From the NCBI GenBank assembly GCA_009602735.1, contig WELA01000881.1:1-64000 (forward strand): a stretch of DNA of 64,000 nt, in the 5' to 3' direction. Below the pieces are notes generated by a model. That model was not told where the DNA came from. It made no database searches and saw only the letters and a program-made list of their open reading frames with translations. The first letter of the stretch is position 1. Each line of letters starts with the position of its first letter. Made by a program: the position numbers and the translations under genes. The stretch comes from Mesotaenium endlicherianum (taxonomy: Eukaryota; Streptophyta; Zygnematophyceae; Zygnematales; Mesotaeniaceae). Shown one piece after another: positions 25,901 to 37,620 of the stretch.

Positions 25901-26422
25901 TGCCTAGCTCCGATAACACTATAGTGAAACAGATTGATAAAGTACTTAGTGAAATATAATACTTTATCTATTCAAGACAAGAATCTTTGAACACAAGTGG
26001 TAGCTTCTTGAAAGAGAGATGGCTTCTTGAAAGTTAATATACTTCTGGATTTTGGCAAGTACAAGAGTGATTCTCGAATGTCTTTCCATGTTCTAGACTT
26101 TGTTTATATACTTGCTACAGAAGTAATTTCTAGGAAGGTGTATGTTGATGTGTTGGCACCCAACACATCCCAAAACTTGCCACCTTTTTTTAGAATAATG
26201 TACACATGTCCTCTTGACCTACAAATGGCACATTTGACTTTTGCCACGTTGAGTTCTTCTAGGTCTTTCCTCTAATTTTGAAAATACCTTAGAAGGTTCA
26301 AAAGACATGAACCAAGTCACTAGAGTACCTATTCACACTTGAATCCACACAATACTACTCCAAATATATTTGAAAACATTAAAATTTATGCAAACTAACA
26401 TATAATAACTCATATCACTGCA
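19957..26422 (-). mobile_element. Ty3/Gypsy chromovirus family B, copy B1
   Basis: LTRs at 19957-20457 and 25920-26422 bound this element, with flanks CGTGA and CGTAA as a near-perfect 5-bp duplication. Transcription sense is minus: primer-binding site at 25907-25918 next to the right LTR, gag 24887-25882, protease and reverse transcriptase about 23360-24690, RNase H near 22818-23190, integrase about 22400-21600, chromodomain near 21340, and a G7 purine tract at 20460-20466. Gag is open; pol is broken at roughly half a dozen or more places. LTRs differ by about 8-9% by eye. It sits antisense in A2. Confidence 0.92.
24887..25882 (-). CDS. Gag of B1
   Basis: An open stretch of about 331 codons. 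The N-terminus carries two Pro/Gln/Glu-rich tandem units (MGEPTQENLQQQEAPQGG), followed by an Ala/Pro-rich linker and the Ty3-type capsid region (NLWLYQVETYLAFLEVP; SWWRYYQAAIYQAMAH; SVQEYTSRFHALTLEI; FGLKPQVAKEVEL). The zinc knuckle found in B2 Gag lies beyond its stop here. Confidence 0.85.
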   Translation of the reverse strand: MANPQDQQQAFKESPSSPRHPPPAPMGEPTQENLEHQEAPQGGAHPPLAPMGEPTQENLQQQEAPQGGAPSNPVAAAIAKLTPPQGVPANEWAAFLMTVHNQVGLATYEATVQASREAMAAMVAPIASNAQNPAPAQAPPQEPTRARKLIKPGKLDTFNPGKGANLNLWLYQVETYLAFLEVPKEDYVPFAATLLRGAATSWWRYYQAAIYQAMAHPMLGQEPLLSYARWADFREVLKKQFMPITAEKIARGKLHHLKQTTSVQEYTSRFHALTLEIPNMSLEEKIDRYIFGLKPQVAKEVELRDLTDFSKIIEVAQKVDTLDFKHSVSSS

Positions 26423-26562
26423 CGTAAAGACGAGAACTCAGAAGGAGATTACCTGCAGGAGCCTGCCGAGAAGCAAAGGATGAGACGTTGACAAGCTGGT
26501 GAAAAAGTAGCAAATCCCTGTGCAGAAGCAATATGAGCCAAAGGAGACAATTTTAGAGAATG
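26423..26562 (+). other. 140-bp slice of A2 protease region between B1 and B2
   Basis: Matches the A4 sequence near 57725-57955. It continues the A2 sequence broken at 19956 and is itself continued at 38985, which shows that B1 and B2 are separate insertions into one A element. Confidence 0.85.
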
Positions 26563-27065
26563 TGTAGTGAAACAGATAGATAAAGTACTTAGTAAAACAG
26601 AATACTTTATCTATTCAAGACAAGGATCTTTGAACACAAGTGGTAGCTTCTTGAAAGAGAGATGGCTTCTTGAAAGTTAATATATTTCTGGATTTTGGCA
26701 AGTACAAGAGTGATTCTGGAATGTCTTTCTATGTTCTAGCTCTTGTTTATATACTTGCTACATAAGTAATTTCTAGGAAGGTGTATGTTGATGTGTTGGC
26801 ACCCAACACATCCCAAAACTTGCCACCTCTTTCTAGAATAATGTACACATGTCCTTTTGACCTAAAAATGGCACATTTGACTTTTGCCACATGGAGTTCT
26901 TCTAGGTCTTTCCTCTAACTTCGAAAATGCCTTGGAAGGTTCAAAGGACATGAACCAAGTTACTAGAGTACCTATTCACACTTGACTCCACACAATACTA
27001 CTCCAAATATATTTGAAAACATTAAAATATATGCAAACTAATATATAATAACTCAAATCACTACA
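26563..27065 (-). repeat. B2 3' LTR
   Basis: 503 bp, TGTAGTGAAACAGATAG to CACTACA as read on the plus strand. The minus-strand purine tract GGGGGGGTGA precedes it at 27066-27076. Confidence 0.93.
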
Positions 27066-27834
27066 TCACCCCCCCGATAGAAAAAGCGACGTCTCGGCGC
27101 GTCAAGTCAGGTCTTACACATGTGGAGCAAACTAGTCAACAGTTTCAAGTCAGATGCCACACATGTGAAGAGGACTAGTCAAAGGCGCCAAGTCAGGTGC
27201 TACACATGTAAGGTAGACTAGGCAATGTCGTAGGTGGTGTGACCTTATTGGCTAGCCTACTCCTTAATGATAAAGAAAATTGTACAAGTTGGCCCAAAAT
27301 CTGCCACAAATTCAAAAATTCATAGCGGCCACAGAACTGCTTCTTATCTGAAAATTTGAGAGCCAGACAGACCGCGTCGGAGAACTCTACCGGGTCACCG
27401 AATTTGAGAGCATTCTCATTCCTGGAGTGTCGTTGAGAGCTGAGAGAGTAGGCACTCCTCCAAATCTGTGCAGAAACTTCTGAAAATCATAAGTCCTTCT
27501 ATACTTCTCCAAATTCTGCAAACTAAGTCTCAAACTGGGCGCTGTAAGATGTTCTACCAGAGTCTTGAGTTTCAGAGCATTCCAAGTTCAGGGGAAGGCA
27601 CAATGTCAGAAGGCATATTCTGCCCTAACAATGCCAGCAGCCTGACCCCCTTCTACTTAGAGCATCATATCTCTCTCACCAGTGCTCCAAATTGAGCAAA
27701 CTTGGACTCTAAATGACCGGCTACTCATGGACTACAGCCAGGTAAATTTTCAGAATTTATTATGCAGAGACCTATTACCAGTAGCAGTTTTAGTTTTCTG
27801 TCCAGAAACTGCGAGAAGAGAAGAGTGTCTAATG

Positions 27835-30800
27835 TCAATTTTTCCTCTTTCTTGTTCTTGCAGGCTGCCTCCAAGGGGTCTTCTGCTGCTTCTTGATGGT
27901 GGCAGGCTGCCTCCCTGAAGTCTTCGGGCTTCTAGTAGAGAGACTTGGGGCTGGTCCAAGATGGGGGTTGGCGGCATGGAAGCGCTTCAACTTTCTCTGA
28001 ACTTTGTCAAGGTAGTGCGCCGCCACCCAACTATTCTCCGAATCTGGATATCCTTTCCACTTGATCAAGTATTGCTGCTGTCTCCTGAAATTTCTCATAG
28101 CCACTATGTCTTCCACTTCGTACTCCAAATGATCATCCACTATTGTTGGGGCTGGTGGGGTTGTCACACGTCCTGGGAACTTGTTGTCGGGTTGCACATA
28201 TGGCTTGAAGAGGGAAGCGTGGAATACGGGGTCGATGTGCATAGTCTGGGGAAGTTCTAGCTTGAAAGCAACGGGGTTGACTTGCTGGATAATCTTGAAG
28301 GGTCCCAAATACTTGGGAGAGAACTTGCTGCCGGCAGGCCTGTTGTTCAGGGAAATGTTCTTGGATGATAGTAACACGTTGTCACCCACTCTGTACGTAA
28401 TTTCTCTTCTGGATCTGTTCGCCACTCTTGCTTGAGCATCTTGCGCGTGTTGTAGAGCTTTCTTCGCTGCTGTAAGGGCTGCTTCTAATGTCTCCATAAA
28501 ATCTGTGGCTGCAGGTACTTCATCATGGCCAGCCGTGAAGCTCAGTGGCGTGGTCGGATGGAAGCCATAGTTGAGGAAGAATGGGGACTCTTGGGTAGAG
28601 GCCTGCGTAGTGTTGTTGTAGGCAAACTCGAGGGGGGTCAAGTACATGTCCCAGTCTTGCTCGAGGGTAGACACGTAGGCCTTTAGAGAGGTCTTTAGGG
28701 TACGATTCATACGCTCGGTTTGCCCATCTGATTGTGGGTGGTAGGCAGTAGACATATCCAGCGATGTACCCAAGTTCTTGAAGAGATTTTTCCAGAAATG
28801 GCTTGTGAATCTTGGATCTCTATCTGACACAATTCTTGATGGTAGTCCATGGAGTCGGAAGATGTTGTCAAAGATGAGTCTTGCAAGTTGTGGTGCTGTA
28901 GCCTTAGTCGTCGTGGGAATAAAATGAGCCATCTTGGTAAGTCTGTCCACCACCGTGAGTATTGCATTATGGCCTCGAGGTGTCACGGGCAAGTCCACGA
29001 TAAGGTCCATTGAGATGTCCGTCCATTGTCTCTCGGGGATTGGTAGTGGTTGGAGGAGTCCTCTCGCCTTTTGCGATGATGGCTTGATTCTTTGGCATGT
29101 GTCACAGCTCCTGCAGTACTCCTTGACTTGCTTAGACATGCCTGGCCAACAATAAGTCCTAGCTAGAACGCCCGTGGTCCTTAGGATTCCAAAGTGTCCT
29201 CCAAGAGGGTTGTCGTGTGCTTCTCGTAGAAGCAAGAGCCGGAGGTCTATGTCATTAGGAACACATCTCTGGCCCGTATCTTGCCTCACCCAATAATTGC
29301 CTTCTTGCTTCTTGCATGGGTCCAAGGCTGCTTCTCCGTTCTTGTAGTAAGGGTCTCTTTCATAGGCGGCTGAAAATCGAGCTTCCAGATCTGTCTTCAG
29401 GGATACCATCACTGCATTTAATTGCAGTCTTGAGAGGGGGTCAGCCGGGTTTGTCTTGCCGGGCTGGTACTGAATCGTGATGTTGTATTGTTGCAAGTAT
29501 CCGCTCCATCTTGCTTGTCTCCTTGAGAGATACGGCTGCGTTTGGAGGTGCTTTAACGCCTCGTGGTCCGTGGTGACCAGTACTTTGCGTCCTTCAACGT
29601 AGCAGCGCCAAACCTTCAAGGCATGTACAATCGCCAATGCCTCTCGCTCCGTGGTTGTATAATTTTGCTCGGCTGGATTTAGCTTCCTTGACTCGTAGGC
29701 GATGGGCTGCAGTCCCTTGCCTTGGTCTTGAAGCAGGATTGCTCCTATTGCATAGGAAGATGCATCGGTGATGACGTGGAAGGGCCAATCTGGGTTTGGA
29801 CTTGGGAGTGTGAGCACCGGGGATGTGGTCAATCTTCGCTTTAACTCTTGAAATGCCTCTTCCTCTTTCTCGGTCCATGTATATAGCCTGTCCTTCTTGA
29901 GTAGATCTGTCAGGGGGGCTGCTATGTGCGAGAAGCCTTGGATGAATTTTCTGTACCAATTGGCAAATCCCAAGAATGACTGGAGTTCTTTCTTGGTCGT
30001 GGGGGTTGGCCATTCCTCCACCACCGTGGTCTTCTTGGGGTCCATCTTGATGCCATCAGCAGTCACGTGGAGACCTAGGAACTCCACTTCTTGTTTGGCA
30101 AACTCGCACTTTGACTCCTTCGCAAATAGCTTGTTTTGCTTCAATACTTCAAGGACTTCTTTCAAGTGTCTCGCATGCTCTTCAAGGGTCTTGCTGTAGA
30201 TAAGGATGTCATCGATGAATACCACCACAAATCTGTCCAACATGGGCTGAAATATGGTGTTCATCATAGTCATGAAAGTTGCTGGCGCGTTGGTGAGTCC
30301 AAATGGCAGGACCATGAACTCAAAATGTCCATATCTTGTCCTGAATGCCGTCTTCTCTATGTCCGGTTCTGCGATGCGAATCTGGTGGTAGCCGCTCCGT
30401 AAGTCAATCTTCGTGAAGTACTTGGCTCCAACCAGCCGGTCCATGAGCTCATCCATGCGCGGCAGCGGGTATCGATTCTTGATGGTGATCTTGTTGAGGG
30501 CGCGATAGTCCACACACATCCTCAAGGTACCATCTTTCTTCTTGACAAATAGCACCGGGGCTCCAAATGGCGACTTGCTAGGTCGAATGAAGCCATGCTC
30601 CAGTAGCTCCTTGATTTGCTTCTTGACTTCGTCTAGCTCCGTGTATGACATTTTGAACGTAGGCCGAGAGATGGGCTTGCTTCCGGGCTCCAACTCTATC
30701 TTGTGGTCTACGAATCTTTTGGGGGGTAGGCCCTTGGGCAATTCCGGGGAGAACACTTCTTTGTAGTCCTCTAAGACTTCTTGTATCTCCTTGGGAACGG

Positions 30801-31500
30801 GGCTGCCTTCTTGACTCTCGATGTCTTTCTTGATGTCTTTTGGCGTGATCAAGGCCAAAAGAAGCTCGTGTCCCTTCCTCACAAGTCTCTTGAGTTGGAG
30901 GGCGGACAATAGTATCTCGTGTGCCGGCTTCTGGATGTCTTGGGTCTGGATATTCTGGATTGCGCGCAAAATACAGATTCTTGAAGTGATGTCATTCTTG
31001 ATCTTGATAGTACCGGTCCTCCAATCAACTTGGGGGTTGTGCTTGGTCAACCAAGGCGTCCCTAGGATGACGTCGTACTTGCCCAATTGCATGGGGGAGA
31101 ACACTACTCTATCCTTGAAGGACTTGATAGAGAGTGCCAAGGGGTACGTCTTCTTGGAAGGGGTAGTATAGGAGAATCCATCGGGCATCATAATCTCCTC
31201 GTCGTGGTCAAGAGTTCGCATAGTAATACCGTGCTTGGTGGCAAAATCTGCAGCAATGAAGTTGCCTTGAGCTCCGCTATCCACCAAGATGTGGACCTTC
31301 TCTCCTCCAAGGTAACCTCTCAAACTCATTGGGGCTGGAACGTCGTCTTCAACGGGGGTCTCCACCTCACTTGGCGTGTTGCCTTCTCGTGAAGTGGGTC
31401 TTGGGGTGGTAGGCTCCTGGCCTACCGGCGCTGTCCGTTTTTTGACAACTTTTTGGGGCATGAAAGTGCACGATGGCCCTTTTCCTTGCAATAGAAGCAT
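27835..31500 (-). CDS. Pol polyprotein of B2
   Basis: An uninterrupted frame of 1221 codons. In order: aspartic protease ([11 protein letters not shown] near residue 72; [10 protein letters not shown] near 145), reverse transcriptase ([20 protein letters not shown]; catalytic FIDDILIYS near 430), RNase H ([17 protein letters not shown] near 590), integrase with the HHCC zinc region ([12 protein letters not shown]) and DDE core ([28 protein letters not shown]), and a C-terminal chromodomain ([18 protein letters not shown]), as in chromoviruses. Order PR-RT-RH-IN-chromo defines the Ty3/Gypsy type. Its head overlaps the end of gag in a different frame, so a frameshift at the overlap, as known for many of these elements, would be the usual route of expression. 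Confidence 0.95.
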   Translation of the reverse strand: MLLLQGKGPSCTFMPQKVVKKRTAPVGQEPTTPRPTSREGNTPSEVETPVEDDVPAPMSLRGYLGGEKVHILVDSGAQGNFIAADFATKHGITMRTLDHDEEIMMPDGFSYTTPSKKTYPLALSIKSFKDRVVFSPMQLGKYDVILGTPWLTKHNPQVDWRTGTIKIKNDITSRICILRAIQNIQTQDIQKPAHEILLSALQLKRLVRKGHELLLALITPKDIKKDIESQEGSPVPKEIQEVLEDYKEVFSPELPKGLPPKRFVDHKIELEPGSKPISRPTFKMSYTELDEVKKQIKELLEHGFIRPSKSPFGAPVLFVKKKDGTLRMCVDYRALNKITIKNRYPLPRMDELMDRLVGAKYFTKIDLRSGYHQIRIAEPDIEKTAFRTRYGHFEFMVLPFGLTNAPATFMTMMNTIFQPMLDRFVVVFIDDILIYSKTLEEHARHLKEVLEVLKQNKLFAKESKCEFAKQEVEFLGLHVTADGIKMDPKKTTVVEEWPTPTTKKELQSFLGFANWYRKFIQGFSHIAAPLTDLLKKDRLYTWTEKEEEAFQELKRRLTTSPVLTLPSPNPDWPFHVITDASSYAIGAILLQDQGKGLQPIAYESRKLNPAEQNYTTTEREALAIVHALKVWRCYVEGRKVLVTTDHEALKHLQTQPYLSRRQARWSGYLQQYNITIQYQPGKTNPADPLSRLQLNAVMVSLKTDLEARFSAAYERDPYYKNGEAALDPCKKQEGNYWVRQDTGQRCVPNDIDLRLLLLREAHDNPLGGHFGILRTTGVLARTYCWPGMSKQVKEYCRSCDTCQRIKPSSQKARGLLQPLPIPERQWTDISMDLIVDLPVTPRGHNAILTVVDRLTKMAHFIPTTTKATAPQLARLIFDNIFRLHGLPSRIVSDRDPRFTSHFWKNLFKNLGTSLDMSTAYHPQSDGQTERMNRTLKTSLKAYVSTLEQDWDMYLTPLEFAYNNTTQASTQESPFFLNYGFHPTTPLSFTAGHDEVPAATDFMETLEAALTAAKKALQHAQDAQARVANRSRREITYRVGDNVLLSSKNISLNNRPAGSKFSPKYLGPFKIIQQVNPVAFKLELPQTMHIDPVFHASLFKPYVQPDNKFPGRVTTPPAPTIVDDHLEYEVEDIVAMRNFRRQQQYLIKWKGYPDSENSWVAAHYLDKVQRKLKRFHAANPHLGPAPSLSTRSPKTSGRQPATIKKQQKTPWRQPARTRKRKN

Positions 31501-31865
31501 AGTCCAGCCGTCATGAGAGCTTCTTTTTCAGCCGGGGAGAGTCTTGCTTTCACTCCTTGCTGGTTTCTTGCATCATAAGTGTCATTGGAGGGTCTTCCAC
31601 TCTTCCGGGCAGCCGCGGGGTCCCTTTTAATAACTCTGATTTCCATGGGTGTAGGTCCAGATTCGGATGTGGAAGGGGCTGCGTACACCCGCGTCGTCGG
31701 TACCCGTGAAGATGAAGGCACGGAGTGCTTGAAATCCAAGGTATCCACCTTTTGGGCCACTTCAATGATCTTTGAGAAGTCCGTCAAGTCGCGTAACTCC
31801 ACTTCCTTTGCCACCTTGGGTTTGAGGCCAAAGATGTAACGGTCAATCTTCTCCTCGAGAGACAT
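31422..31865 (-). CDS. C-terminal part of B2 Gag
   Basis: Begins [20 protein letters not shown] and carries a CCHC zinc knuckle [14 protein letters not shown] before its stop. It is the portion of Gag 3' of the inserted block; the N-terminal portion is at 37621-38439. It overlaps the head of pol by 79 bases. Confidence 0.85.
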   Translation of the reverse strand: MSLEEKIDRYIFGLKPKVAKEVELRDLTDFSKIIEVAQKVDTLDFKHSVPSSSRVPTTRVYAAPSTSESGPTPMEIRVIKRDPAAARKSGRPSNDTYDARNQQGVKARLSPAEKEALMTAGLCFYCKEKGHRALSCPKKLSKNGQRR

Positions 31866-31878
31866 GTTGGGGATCTCA

Positions 31879-32547
31879 TTTTAACCGTACCTCAGCTCCA
31901 ACACACTTCAGCTTGATGTGTGTTAAGCCAGGACCTGCCTAGCACGAGATCATAAAAGCCAGTGTTGAGTACCTCAAATGTAAGCGTTTCAGTTAGAACT
32001 GCAATGCCAGAACCTAACCGGACCTCAATAGACTTGGTGATAACTCCTCCCGGGATACTGGAGGCACCTTCAAGGAATATTTTTCTATTCGCTTGCGTGA
32101 GGGTAGGCAGCCTTAGCCGCTTAACTAAGTATGTGACGCCCCTCCGTCAACAAATGCCCTCATCTACCTACCTGCAATCATACAATGCAGTAGAATAAGG
32201 GGGACTGACTTTTCCTTACTTTCGCATTGTTCTCTTGATTTAGCAAAGAAATGTTGAACATCAGGTGGAACAAGATTTTCCAGAGTGTGCAATGTGCAAG
32301 GATTTATATTGCTGATGGTCTTTTTTTTCAGTTTGTCAGGCATGCATAGTGAATCCAGTTCAGCAGGACCTATTATACCTGCTACGAGGGCAGCTATTGA
32401 CAACTCACTGTCCCTAGCATCCTCATAGTCAGTAGATTGGATTACTGAATGTTGCTGTCTCTTAAAGGCTGGTTCTTTGTCTTGACCTTTGGAATGTACT
32501 TGACGAAACACTGCTCTTTGTAATGACCCTACTGCTGGCCATGGTAG
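31879..32547 (-). mobile_element. Gypsy lineage C fragment, protease side
   Basis: The minus-strand sequence reads an aspartic-protease-like pattern (AFVDGGASHTYL near 32160; YDLVLGRSWL near 31935), distinct from families A and B. It continues at 36885-37620 on the other side of A3. Old, broken, no LTRs seen. Confidence 0.65.
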
Positions 32548-33287
32548 TGAAAGGGGCAGAGTGTACGAGTGGAAGCGTAGTAACTCACGAGGAAAGGAAC
32601 TTTTTGCAATCATACTAACGAGTGCAGGGGCATATCACTAAGAAAGCTTAGGAAAATTACTCAACATTTTGAGTAGCAAGAAACTGCTCACAAATGATGT
32701 AGGATGAAAGGCCTTGTCATTACCAACCCGTAGAAATATACAGAAGTGAAAATTGAAAAGAAACAACGAAATTATGCCTATTTATAATTTTTTGCCTAAG
32801 TGCTCCTCCCTAGGAGGATGCTACGAACTTTTTTAAGTGTTCGTCAAATCGTCCCATCCATAACAGTCGTGAGTAAGCCAGATCAGTCTAATTTGACGTG
32901 TCGGGCCGAATGGACGTCTACATACATCGACATAACTAGAATATTCTTTCATAGACGCGCTAGGCTAAATCGAAACTTCTAGGTAAATCGACCTAGTCGG
33001 CACTCCGCGTCAACCGAACTTACGTGGAAGTTCGAGTTCATCCTAACGAGCCAGATCGCTCGACGCTGTCGGTCAATTCGACGATCGCGCTCACCGCGAG
33101 TTAAAGACAGTCGTAGACTGACCTCAAAACCAATTAACCTTTGGAAATCCATAATTCTCTCAATACTTGACCAAATTCGATGAACGTTATATCAAACTGA
33201 CCACAAAAATGCACTCTACACGACTATGCAATCAAAACATACTTTCATGAAACTCAAAAATGCTCTATATAAACCTATGACCTTACA
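32548..33287 (-). repeat. A3 3' LTR
   Basis: 740 bp, TGAAAGGGGCAGAG to GACCTTACA on the plus strand. The minus-strand purine tract GGAGGGGGATGA adjoins at 33288-33300. Confidence 0.9.
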
Positions 33288-36140
33288 TCATCCCCCTCCT
33301 CAAGATTCGACGTCCACGACGCATTCTGCAGATAACGTCTCAACTTACTCTTACAATGAGTCAAGTTGGCCTCCGGTTCTCAAGTGGTTTTGTTCGCATG
33401 GTAGCCCTTCCACTTGACCAGATACTCTTGAACAAGTCGTTGACCTCGCTTGACTCGTCGATCGCCGACAATCGCCTCCACTTCATACTCCAACACATCA
33501 ACGATTTCAAACGGTGGTGGCGGTGTAGGTAGTCGTCCTGGATGTCCTTCAATCGGGTCAACGAATGGTCGCATACAACTGACATGGAACACATCATGGA
33601 TACGCCAGCTTGAAGGGAGCTCCAACTTGTTGGTCACTGGATTAACCTGCTGGAGCACCACAAAGGGACCTGTGAACCGTGCCTGCAGTTTCCTCTTGCC
33701 TGTGAAACGTAGGTTCTCTGTGGACAAGAGTACTTTGTCGCCCACATGGAATGTCACTTCCCTCCTGTGCTTGTTAGCATGCTTGACTTGCTCTTCCTGT
33801 GCCTTTCAAATACAAGTTTTCAAGGTCTTCGAATAGAACAAGATGTCGTCCAAAAATACCACCACTAACTAGTCCGAATAGAGTCTGAAGATACTATTCA
33901 TGAGTCCCATAAATGTAGCAGGTGCATTAGTCAATCCAAAAGGCATGACTGTGAACTCGAACAAACCCCAAAAGCAGTCTTCTGAACGTCTCCTTTCGCA
34001 ATCCATACCTGGTGATAGCCACTCCTCAAATTGATCTTCGAGAAATACTCCGCTCCAACAAGCCTATATCAACTCGTCCACACATAGAAGTGGGTACCTG
34101 TTCTTGATGGTGACCTTGTTGAGTGCCCAATAGTCGACACACAACCTCATAGTCCCATCCTTCTTCTTCAGAATCAAGACTGGCGTTGCAAATAGAGACT
34201 CGTTGGGTCGGATGTATCCCTTCTCTAATAACTTTGTCAGCTGCTTCTTCAACTCATCCAACTCCGCAAACGATTGACGATAGGCGGGTCTCACTGGTGG
34301 CTTGCTCCCTGGTTCCAACTCGATCTTGTGCTGCATAGCTCTCTTTGCAGGTAATCCTGCAGGTAGCTCCTCAGGAAACACGCACTTGAACTCCTCCAAC
34401 AGCGCCTTAATTTGGGCAGGCATCTCAGCAGGCTTCTTCTCTTGAGCAATTGGGCTCTGCACCTTCTGAGCAAGGGGATCAGACACCACTACTTGCTCCT
34501 CTGACAATGTACATTCGCCCAGGCTGTTAGGATTCACGCTTGCTCCATTTGATGACCTGGCCAGGGCCACCGTAACAAGGTACATCTCCTTCACCTGATT
34601 CGCCCTGCATAGCTTTTTAACTTGCAGGCTCGACAGAAGACAGTTACTTGTGGTCGTATCTACCTCCACCTGTTTCGCTGTCTCCATTCAACCATCACGC
34701 CCTTGGACCTTCCCTTGTCGGCCCAATATCACCTCATGGTGACCCAACTCTGCCTGCTCCATAACTTCCTTACTCCGGTGCCCCGCTATTTCCACGTGAA
34801 TAGCTTTCGCAGGTGCACCACACTTGAGTCTCTGCCCATTCGCCAAAATTGCCTCCTTAGGCTCATAATGCTTATGCACAGGGACTCGCCACTCTTTCAC
34901 CAGCTTCTTGTGCACAAAGTTTGCTCTTGCGCCATTGTCGACCATACACTTCGCCTTGTTGCCGTCAACCACACCGTCCACGTTGATAGCCTTGTCAACG
35001 TCTCGTCCTTTGCTTCTCGGCAGGCTCCTGGAGATAACCTCCTTGTGAGTTCTCGTCTTTACGCCAGTAGACACCCCAGAACGACTTACTGGCGTCCTCC
35101 TTTTTCCTGCTGTTGATGTTGCTTCGTTTTGACATGACAGTCTCAAGCCAGATGTCCAAGCTTGCCGCAATGATAGCACGGTCCTCTCGGCTTAAAATTC
35201 TGCTGCCCGCGATGGTACTGAACAAGTCCCAACTCCATAGGTACTGGATCTTGAACACTTGTGCTTGGCGCTTGAGGTCCAAAATGTCGATATCCTCCAA
35301 AGTTGTGGCTGCCCCACTGCCTCTGACTATACTCCACAGCGTTGACCCTTGTTGCCAATGCCATCATTTCTCCAAGACTTGTAGGGTCCTTGAGCGCCAC
35401 TTCCTTGGCCACAGTTGGCTTGAGGCCCCTCTTGAACTTGTCCATCATCTCCGACTCGTGCATGGATGAACATTGAAGTACCACCTCACTGAAGCGCAAA
35501 CCATACTCCTGTACGCTTCCTCGTTGACGAAGGCGCACCACTAAATCTCGAGCGGTAGCCTTGGGTGCAATAGGTTAAAACTGCCTCTTCAAGCCTTCAA
35601 ATAGCTGATCAACAGTAGCAAGAACTCCAGACAGCTGCTCCTCTTGCTCATTTTAAGCTCCAGCACTCTTCTGCAGCAAAGTTATGACAAAGGCGACTTG
35701 CCTGTCGGGCGTGAGCGCAGAATACTCCATAATCTTCTTCACTCCAAAAATCCACTGATGAACAGGCGACGATCCACCCTCTCCTGTATAAACTTCAGGC
35801 TTGGGCGCACGCACTCACGATGCGGGTGGAATAACTGGTTGCACCACTGGGTTAACATGAATTGGTGGCACAATAGGTGTAGGTGCCGAACTCGTCAAAG
35901 CGGTCTTCCCCATAACAACACGTACCATTCACTCCACCTCTGCGCGCATATTTTGTTGAAACTAGATGTAGACTTCTCCACCAATTGCATTCGCCATCTG
36001 CCTTAGCATCGCCTGCATCTCTTGTTGCTCTCTGGTCATTGTTGGTGCTGCCCCGCGCGCTCAATATGCTCGACATGTTCGCGTCCTCCAGCTGCCGACT
36101 GCGACTTCATAATATAAACTAGCCCTGCTCCAATACCGAA

Positions 36141-36879
36141 TGAAAGGGGCAAAGTGCCCTAGTGGAAGCGTAGTAACTCACGAGGAAAGGAACTAGTTGC
36201 AATTACACTAAAGAGTGCAGCGGCATATCACTAAGAAAGCTTGAGAAAATTACTTAACATATTGAGTAGCAAGAAACTTTTCACAAATGATGTAGGATGA
36301 AAGGCCTTGTCATTACAAACCCGTAGAAATTTACAGAAGTGAAAATCAATAAGAAACAAGGAAGTTATGCCTATTTATAATTTTCTGCCTAAGTGCTCCA
36401 CCCTAGGAGGAAGCTGCGAAGCTAAGTGTTCGTCAAATCGTCCCTTCCAAAACATTCGTGAGTAAGCCATATCAGTCTAATCTGATGTGTCGGGCGGAAT
36501 TGACGTCCACATACATGCATTGACATTACTAGAATATTCTATCATAGGCGCGCTAGGCTAAACCGAAACTTCTAGGTAAATCTACCTAGTCGGCACTCCG
36601 CGTCAGCCGAACTTACGTGGAGGTTCGAGTTCATTCTAACGGGCCAGATCGCTCGACGCTGTCGGTCAATCCGACGGTCGCGCTCACCGCGAATTAAGGA
36701 CAGCGTCAACGGACCTCAAAACTAATTAAATCTCGGAAATCCATAACTATCTCAATACTTGACCAAGTTCGATGAACTTTATATTAAAATGACCACAAAA
36801 ATGCACTCTAAACAATTATACAGTCAAAACATACTGTTATGAAACTCAAAAATGCACTTTATAAACCTATGACCTTACA
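36141..36879 (-). repeat. A3 5' LTR
   Basis: 739 bp, same ends as the 3' LTR. A decayed primer-binding site (GGTATTGGAGC) reads on the minus strand just inside it. Confidence 0.9.
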
Positions 36880-36884
36880 GGTAG

Positions 36885-37620
36885 CAAAAAGATTATGCTG
36901 AGGCTGGTGTCGGCTTAGTCCTACCACCACCTCTTCCATAGCCACCTAAAGAGTATCTACCTCCTCCTCTAGACTGTATAGCCTTATACTTATACTCATA
37001 CTCATCACCCTAGTCTCAAAATACTCCCGTACAGCCTCTTTCGGCTGTACTTATTACAATAATTTGTATCGTGATACTCCGTATTGGCGTATAATCAAAT
37101 TTTTTGATGTAAATTATACTCAGTTTATTCCACCAGTACTCACGTATTTTGGCGTATTCCAATGTAAAAATTTGACTCTCACGTATTGTACGCACAGCGA
37201 ATTTGTACACATATATGCCCTGTATCCAAAGTTAAGGACTAAGCTCATCACCCTCATCGACCTTAGCCTGATCTCCGTCGAGTGCATTATAGGAACCGTG
37301 TGCCTTATTGACAAACTTAGACACCAAAGCATTTTCCTCGAGCTTGTGATTGAATCGTTGCTGATTCCAAGCAAAAGCATTCTGGATCAAGTTAGCCAGT
37401 TCATCATAATTCTTTTCAGCAAAATGACCTGAGACTTCGGATTTCAAGCCATATTTGAAGTATGCTGTTTCCTACCACTCTGGCAATTCTGGTTGCTTCA
37501 TCATGTTCTCCTAAAAATTTTGAGCAAACTCAACAGTTAAAGTGGTCTGCTTCAGTGTCAAGGAGATCATTGAATAGATAGCTTTTTCCTACTGATTGAT
37601 AACATCAAACTTCTCATGCA
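36885..37620 (-). mobile_element. Gypsy lineage C fragment, Gag side
   Basis: The minus-strand sequence has a Gag-like stretch (VSGHFAEKNYDELANLIQNA; AWNQQRFNHKLEENALVS) followed by a Gly/Arg-rich tail (RGGGRYSLGGYGRGGGR) near 36920-36970. Joined in order to the protease side at 31879-32547. Contains a 232-bp insertion at 37012-37243. Confidence 0.6.
37012..37243. mobile_element. 232-bp small non-autonomous insertion (MITE-like)
   Basis: An AT-rich segment with several CGTAT words separates two copies of CTCATCACCCT (37001-37011 and 37244-37254). The 11-bp direct repeat reads as a target duplication; 9-11 bp is the length typical of Mutator-like elements. The ends (AGTCTCAAAATAC and the complement of AAGTTAAGGACTAAG) are only weakly inverted, so the superfamily is uncertain. 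Confidence 0.55.

Larger units (their letters stand above)
32548..36879 (-). mobile_element. Ty3/Gypsy family A, copy A3
   Basis: LTRs at 32548-33287 and 36141-36879 bound the element, with an exact 5-bp duplication GGTAG (32543-32547, 36880-36884). On the minus strand it carries gag with a zinc knuckle (CYHCGKLGHLA near 35170), protease near 34750-35000, reverse transcriptase about 33800-34300, and a chromodomain near 33400-33500. At 4.3 kb it is shorter than other A copies and is broken in several places. LTRs differ by about 10% by eye, so it is old, although the surrounding B2 is young. Confidence 0.92.
31879..37620. other. 5.7-kb foreign block inside B2 gag
   Basis: B2 gag sequence stops at 31878 (GGGGATCTCA) and resumes at 37621 (GAGGGCGTGAAATC), nearly flush when compared with B1. 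The block contains lineage-C Gypsy sequence, the old A copy A3 and a 232-bp insertion. Its edges show no LTR, no terminal repeats and no target duplication. Confidence 0.8.
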
